Assembly (NCBI GenBank): GCA_030628905.1
Contig: DAOVQB010000175.1
Location: 1-9,317 of the forward strand
Length of the DNA stretch: 9,317 bases
From: DAOVQB01 sp023128935
GTDB taxonomy: Bacteria; Eisenbacteria; RBG-16-71-46; CAIMUX01; WJJG01
Reading direction: 5' to 3'
The notes under the pieces are model-generated. The model was not told the origin of the DNA, searched no databases, and was given only the letters and a program-made list of their open reading frames with translations. Position 1 is the stretch's first letter, and the number at the start of each line of letters is the position of its first letter. The translations under genes were made by a program, and so were the position numbers. Of this stretch, positions 5,772 through 9,317 are shown one piece after another.

Positions 5772-6686
5772 CTACGCTCGGACCACCGTACCAAAGCAAT
5801 CCAAACACAGGGACTGCGATTGTATGGGTGCGCGGCGATCGAGCAAAGAAGGCAACGGATCTTCGTACAGGTTTCCCAGTATTAGCTCGCCGTCATAGTC
5901 CAGGCAGCAGGGCGACACGTCACCGTTCCAATAGATGGCGATTTGCCTTTGGTGATAGCCGAATGGGCACGGACGCGGCTCTCCCGGTACCACTCTATAG
6001 CCTGCAGGCAAAACACGATGGGCCCAGTTGCAGATGCGCGAGGTGTAGAGAAACACGTTTGGCCGCAGAGGGATGTATGATTCTACCAGTTCGGCTCCCG
6101 GTTCTACACCGCTGAACTCGGGGCAGAAATGCTTCCCGATAGCGGTGATCGTCTCCTCCATCTCACGGCGGTTCGTCAGGTCGAGTGCGTCCCCGAAATC
6201 GGCTTCTCGGTTGTACCACTCGCTGTTGCCCATCAGGTAGATTGTTACGGACTGGGTATTGTCGTTAATGAAAGCTGCGATGCGCTGTGTGTACTCTTCA
6301 TATGACTGTTCGACGCCACGATGAGCAAAGGCGCGTGCAGAGGTCGACCGGTAGCTGATGCACCAATAGTCCATCGGTATGGTGTTCTTGTGTCGCTGTT
6401 CGAGCAGGCTCCCATTCGTTGTTACGTACAACACATAGCCGAATCCCTTGACGAGCCGACAGGCCTGCTCGAACTCCGGGTGGAGCATGGGCTCTCCCAG
6501 GTTCGAGAACATGACATACTCGATATCAGGAACTTGCTGGAGAGAATCCAATACGCGCCGTAGGTCGCGAAGCGACATCATGCCGGATGGCCTGGCGATG
6601 CGGGGATGTGGGCAGAAATCGCAGGCGAAGTTGCAGGCTCGTGTTAGCTCGATGAAGACGTGCTTTCCGTGTCTACTCCAGGTCAT
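5772..6686 (-). CDS. radical SAM protein with SPASM-like C-terminal domain
   Basis: This 304-aa protein has the radical SAM cluster motif C18-x3-C22-x2-C25 (CNFACDFC), which holds the [4Fe-4S] cluster that cleaves S-adenosylmethionine. The SAM-binding segment SNLGEPMLHP (61-70) and strand VLYVTTNGSLL (85-95) follow. The C-terminus carries a reduced SPASM-type arrangement: C240, then 14 residues, G255, then C260-C261 (WNGDVSPCCLDYDGELILGN), and C294-x2-C297. That is enough for one auxiliary iron-sulfur cluster; a full SPASM domain has seven cysteines. Such enzymes often modify peptides or carry out maturation steps, and the substrate here is unknown. The start at ATG 6686 is firm, with GAGAGG (6698-6693) six bases upstream. 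It lies 56 bp after the Rhs-type reading frame on the same strand with no terminator between, so co-transcription is likely. It ends in TAG, convergent with the TIR-FGE gene. Confidence 0.9.
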   Translation of the reverse strand: MTWSRHGKHVFIELTRACNFACDFCPHPRIARPSGMMSLRDLRRVLDSLQQVPDIEYVMFSNLGEPMLHPEFEQACRLVKGFGYVLYVTTNGSLLEQRHKNTIPMDYWCISYRSTSARAFAHRGVEQSYEEYTQRIAAFINDNTQSVTIYLMGNSEWYNREADFGDALDLTNRREMEETITAIGKHFCPEFSGVEPGAELVESYIPLRPNVFLYTSRICNWAHRVLPAGYRVVPGEPRPCPFGYHQRQIAIYWNGDVSPCCLDYDGELILGNLYEDPLPSLLDRRAPIQSQSLCLDCFGTVVRA

Positions 6687-6742
6687 GGCAAACCTCTCGG
6701 AGATAGCTGGCAGGCGTGGATGTAGGCTTGCGGGTGTTCGCG

Positions 6743-7417
6743 TTACTCACGTGTGGTCCTCTGGCTGTAGCGCAGCGATGTGAGCTTGCCGTTTTGGTCA
6801 TAGCCGTACGTCACGCGACAGGAATCGCCGCAGTCAACACCCGTGAGCGTTCTGCCCGCGTTGTAGTGATATCTCAGGTTGATGGCCGGGGTCCGCACGG
6901 TTTTGAGCAGTCCCTGGGTCGGGCCGTCGTCATAGTAGTCGAACTCGACCTGACCGCCATCAAACTGCATAAGGCTTTTGGGTCGCCCTTCTGTGAACTC
7001 AACATGTGCTTCAGACTGCCCCCGCTTCAGATGCACTACCGCTGGATTCCCGGCGGGATCATAGTCGTACGTCTCGGTCCCCGTAGGCAACAAGACCTCT
7101 GTGACGCGGCCTTCCTCGTCGCGCGTCAGCTCGCAGGTAATCCGTGCGCCATTCCGTTCCGTCGTGACGCCGACAACGTTTCCGCCGGCGTCGTAGCTAA
7201 TCGTATGGTTGTCGCCGGAGCAGTCCTTGAGCGCGGTCACGCGGCCGGTTTCATCGAAGGACGTTTCCTGCCATTCAGAGAACTGATCGGAGCCGGTCGG
7301 CTTTACACGCAAGACACGCCGCACACGGCCGTATTCGTCGTACTCGGGGGTGATCGCGTATGCTCCGAGGTTAGTTGTTCCGGGCAACCCGTCCCGACGC
7401 CACTGTTGACGAAGCAC
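6743..7417 (-). CDS. Rhs/YD-repeat protein, C-terminal segment after amber stop
   Basis: This segment continues the frame of the Rhs gene upstream of it. It is open from just after the TAG at 7441-7439; the first possible start codon is GTG 7417, giving 224 aa. Its YD repeats read YDEYGRVRRVLRV, FDETGRVTALKD, YDAGGNVVGVTTERNG, RDEEGRVTEVLLPTGTETYD, YDPAGNPAVVHLKRG and YDQNGKLTSLRY. In Rhs/Tc proteins such repeats build a hollow beta-cage that encloses a toxin. The reading frame ends shortly after the last repeat with TAA. The usual core-end region (DPxGxxD...NLYxYxxNP) and toxin tip are absent. A purine-rich AGGGGGAG next to the amber codon could in principle allow reinitiation at GTG 7417, 15 bases on. 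A single gene split by a nonsense mutation is simpler. Confidence 0.75.
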   Translation of the reverse strand: MLRQQWRRDGLPGTTNLGAYAITPEYDEYGRVRRVLRVKPTGSDQFSEWQETSFDETGRVTALKDCSGDNHTISYDAGGNVVGVTTERNGARITCELTRDEEGRVTEVLLPTGTETYDYDPAGNPAVVHLKRGQSEAHVEFTEGRPKSLMQFDGGQVEFDYYDDGPTQGLLKTVRTPAINLRYHYNAGRTLTGVDCGDSCRVTYGYDQNGKLTSLRYSQRTTRE

Positions 7418-7438
7418 TTCATCGATGAGCTGCTCCCC

Positions 7439-9317
7439 CTAGGTGGCGGTACCGTGGTCCTGAGCACCGGCGGGCAGAGCATTCTTGATCGACAGCTTGG
7501 TCACCCGACCGGCATCATCAAGCTCCTCGTAAATGACCCCACCCGCAGACGGACTCACGGTCCTCTGCTTGCCGCCGGCAGACAGGGTCATTTGGTGCGA
7601 ATCACCCCAGGGAAAAACGGTCTCAGCGGCAACTGCTCCGTCGGCGCCGTAGCGCCACGTTGTCCGAGTGCCGTCAGGTCGCCGTAACGCCACCGGGCGA
7701 TTCGCGAGATCATAGTCGGCCAGCACGCACGAGCCCGGAGCACCGATGCGGACCTGACGCTGCCCTTCCTGTTGCTCCACATCGTAGGATACGCGAGTAC
7801 CGTTGGGGGTAATCTCCGAGGTTAGTTGGCCATTGGGAGCATACTCGAACCGCCTTACGGCGCCTGTGGTCTGGGCATCGATGCTACCACTTGGAACCCG
7901 ACAGATGTCGGTGACCAAACCGTCCTTGTACGTATAGGTCAGGTCGCTGTCCGGTGAAGTGATGGACCTCAGCATCCCGTTCTCGTCGTAACGATAAGTC
8001 ACTCCGCCAGTCAGTTCCTGACGCGGTTCGGTCCGTTCCTCACGACGGCGTCGACCCAAGAAACGCGAGAACCGGCTTCGCGGCTGCTTCGGATGGGGGC
8101 AGCACTCCTCCTGCCCGACTGCGACCGGCCCGGCGGCAGAGAGTCTGCCGTAGCTATCGTATTCCAGTATCAATGCCGCGGTTTCTCGGCCGCCGTGGTA
8201 CCCGGAGATCCTCGCCACGCGCCCCGTCTTGTCGCGGTGGTAGACCGTCGTTAGAGGCTTGGCCTCTTCAGCCAGAAAACATCCCGCGTCATCGAAGAGC
8301 CAACAGCGGCCATCGCGAAAGATTATTTTGGTCTCGGCTTCGGGCACAAGCTGGCTACTCACGCTGGCCATCGCAAGTACGTCACAAGACCTGTCGGGGA
8401 TCAGGAGGCGAGCCTCCAGTTGCGGCACTTCCGCCTCGGCTGAGAAACGGGCGTGCTGCGTGTTGAGGGGTGTGAGAAGCTCAAGCACCGCTACCGACTC
8501 GCTACCAAAATCCGTGCGATTCTTCGGGACGCTAGTCTGTTCCAGCCGAGGCAGATCCAACGTCCACCCTGTTCCCAGTTCCCCTGTAGGTTGGAAATAC
8601 GAGTTGAAGTAACGCACAAGAGACAGACGCACGCCGCCCTCGCCCGTCACAACCAAGTCGACTTCCTCCAGCCGGCACGGTGCCAGAGCCACCGACTCTG
8701 CGCCGGGAAATGCAACCGCCATGAGCCTTCGGTTAGTGGTATTGACAGCGAAGGGAGTCAGCGGCGGCTGTTCCTCCATCGCTTCTGCCACAGCGGGCGC
8801 TAATGCGTCAGCCTGGGCAAGTGCTTCGGTATGCGCTTCCCGTCGGGCTTCGGGCAGGTCCAATGTATCGATCGTTGTCTGGAAGCTGTTGACGACATCG
8901 TCGGCCGGAGAGAGGCTCACCCCACCGTATAGACTAGCGGTTGTTGTCCGCGAGCCCGACTCCCTCGTCTTCTCGATGGTCATGGCCGGAGTGGTAGCGG
9001 GGATCGGGATTGGTTTGACCTCATAGTCCCGCATCCAGAAGGGCATGGGTACTCCCTGGTCGCGCAATTGCTCGGCAACAGCGGTGATCAGCGCAACACG
9101 GCGCAGCTCCGCGTAGATGGGAACAGGTTCGGTCAGGCCAGTCTTAGGAGGTGGTTGAAGGTACTGCTCCTCTGCTATCTCGTCGAAGTGGTTCGTGAAC
9201 CACTCGACAAAATCGAGTGCGCCCTTAGAGGACTCGCCACTCGAATCATCCTCCAGAACGCCATTGCGGAGGACCATCTTGTGCGTTCTCACCTTGAGAG
9301 GCAGATCAAGCAGACTC
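7439..9317 (-). CDS. Rhs/YD-repeat protein, N-terminal part, 5' end outside window
   Basis: The frame is open from the window edge (first full codon at 9316) to TAG 7439-7441; a GTG at 9292 is the first start-like codon, but coding character continues ahead of it (SLLDLPLK), so the true start probably lies outside. Numbered from 9292, residues 1-110 form a helical region (ALDFVEWFTNHFDEIAEEQY ... PIYAELRRVALITAVAEQL ... MPFWMRDY) of a family I cannot name. Residues 150-180 are Ala-rich. Residues 190-250 (APCRLEEVDLVVTGEGGVRL ... ELGTGWTLDLPRL) look like the domain that opens Rhs cages (DUF6531-like). From about 350 come YD repeats (KTGRVARISGY, YDSYGRLSAAG, YDENGMLRSITSP, YAPNGQLTSEITPNG, YDLANRPVALRRPDG, LDDAGRVTKLS). 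An Arg-rich insertion sits between repeats at 397-425. After the TAG the same frame continues to 6743, so about 230 residues of cage are lost unless the codon is read through. Confidence 0.85.
   Translation of the reverse strand, partial: SLLDLPLKVRTHKMVLRNGVLEDDSSGESSKGALDFVEWFTNHFDEIAEEQYLQPPPKTGLTEPVPIYAELRRVALITAVAEQLRDQGVPMPFWMRDYEVKPIPIPATTPAMTIEKTRESGSRTTTASLYGGVSLSPADDVVNSFQTTIDTLDLPEARREAHTEALAQADALAPAVAEAMEEQPPLTPFAVNTTNRRLMAVAFPGAESVALAPCRLEEVDLVVTGEGGVRLSLVRYFNSYFQPTGELGTGWTLDLPRLEQTSVPKNRTDFGSESVAVLELLTPLNTQHARFSAEAEVPQLEARLLIPDRSCDVLAMASVSSQLVPEAETKIIFRDGRCWLFDDAGCFLAEEAKPLTTVYHRDKTGRVARISGYHGGRETAALILEYDSYGRLSAAGPVAVGQEECCPHPKQPRSRFSRFLGRRRREERTEPRQELTGGVTYRYDENGMLRSITSPDSDLTYTYKDGLVTDICRVPSGSIDAQTTGAVRRFEYAPNGQLTSEITPNGTRVSYDVEQQEGQRQVRIGAPGSCVLADYDLANRPVALRRPDGTRTTWRYGADGAVAAETVFPWGDSHQMTLSAGGKQRTVSPSAGGVIYEELDDAGRVTKLSIKNALPAGAQDHGTAT

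Noticed and set aside
5633..6115. 160-codon open frame on the plus strand starting in the gap and crossing the radical SAM gene.
   Set aside because: The first 45 residues look protein-like, but there is no ribosome site and the rest is antisense to the SPASM-like part of a firm gene.
7439..7441. Genome-wide reassignment of TAG to an amino acid.
   Set aside because: The radical SAM gene (5772-5774) and the zinc-ribbon gene (2174-2176) both end naturally at TAG, so TAG acts as a stop in this DNA.
6716..7687. 323-codon open frame on the plus strand across the Rhs region.
   Set aside because: It is antisense to well-formed YD repeats, has no recognisable motif and no ribosome site that stands out.

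Overview
The window looks like an accessory region of a moderately GC-rich environmental bacterium, probably Gram-negative. The basis is the gene families present (IS3-type transposase, Rhs/YD-repeat protein, radical SAM/SPASM-like enzyme, TIR protein with a formylglycine-generating-enzyme-like domain). No rRNA, tRNA or core housekeeping gene is present to fix the taxonomy.

Left part (1-772): a mosaic of broken parts. At the edge, on the minus strand, is the first 45 codons of a small protein resembling DUF4258 (toxin-antitoxin-like), with an extended -10 promoter and a perfect 15-bp palindrome directly upstream. Next come a possible tyrosine-recombinase C-terminal remnant (+), the 5' end of an IS3-family element with its terminal repeat and a truncated orfA (-), and a 51-bp segment that can fold into a three-way junction just ahead of the next gene.

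Middle (833-5490): a complete, enlarged TatD-family metal-dependent hydrolase (+); convergent to it, a frameshifted gene whose product joins a WD40-like N-terminus to a C-terminal zinc ribbon (-); then, divergent from that gene and behind a good sigma70-type promoter (TTGACG-N17-TATACT), an 819-residue protein with TIR, coiled-coil, TPR-like repeats and a C-terminal FGE-like domain (+). This last gene is the most interesting in the window: it looks like a single-polypeptide sensor/effector with an N-terminal TIR domain that may be an NADase. Its FGE domain keeps one of the two catalytic cysteine positions and lacks the other.

Right part (5772-9317): on the minus strand, an Rhs/YD-repeat gene that begins outside the window, is interrupted by an in-frame amber codon at 7439-7441, and continues in the same frame to 6743. 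A radical SAM protein with a SPASM-like C-terminus starts 56 bp later with a good Shine-Dalgarno sequence, so the two are probably co-transcribed. The Rhs product has no recognisable core-end motif and no C-terminal toxin.

Taken together, the TIR-FGE gene, the TatD hydrolase, the DUF4258-like gene and the mobile-element debris suggest a defence- or conflict-type island. This is inference from content and context, and no complete known defence operon is present. The possible new systems are the TIR-TPR-FGE gene acting alone and the YD-repeat/radical SAM pair.
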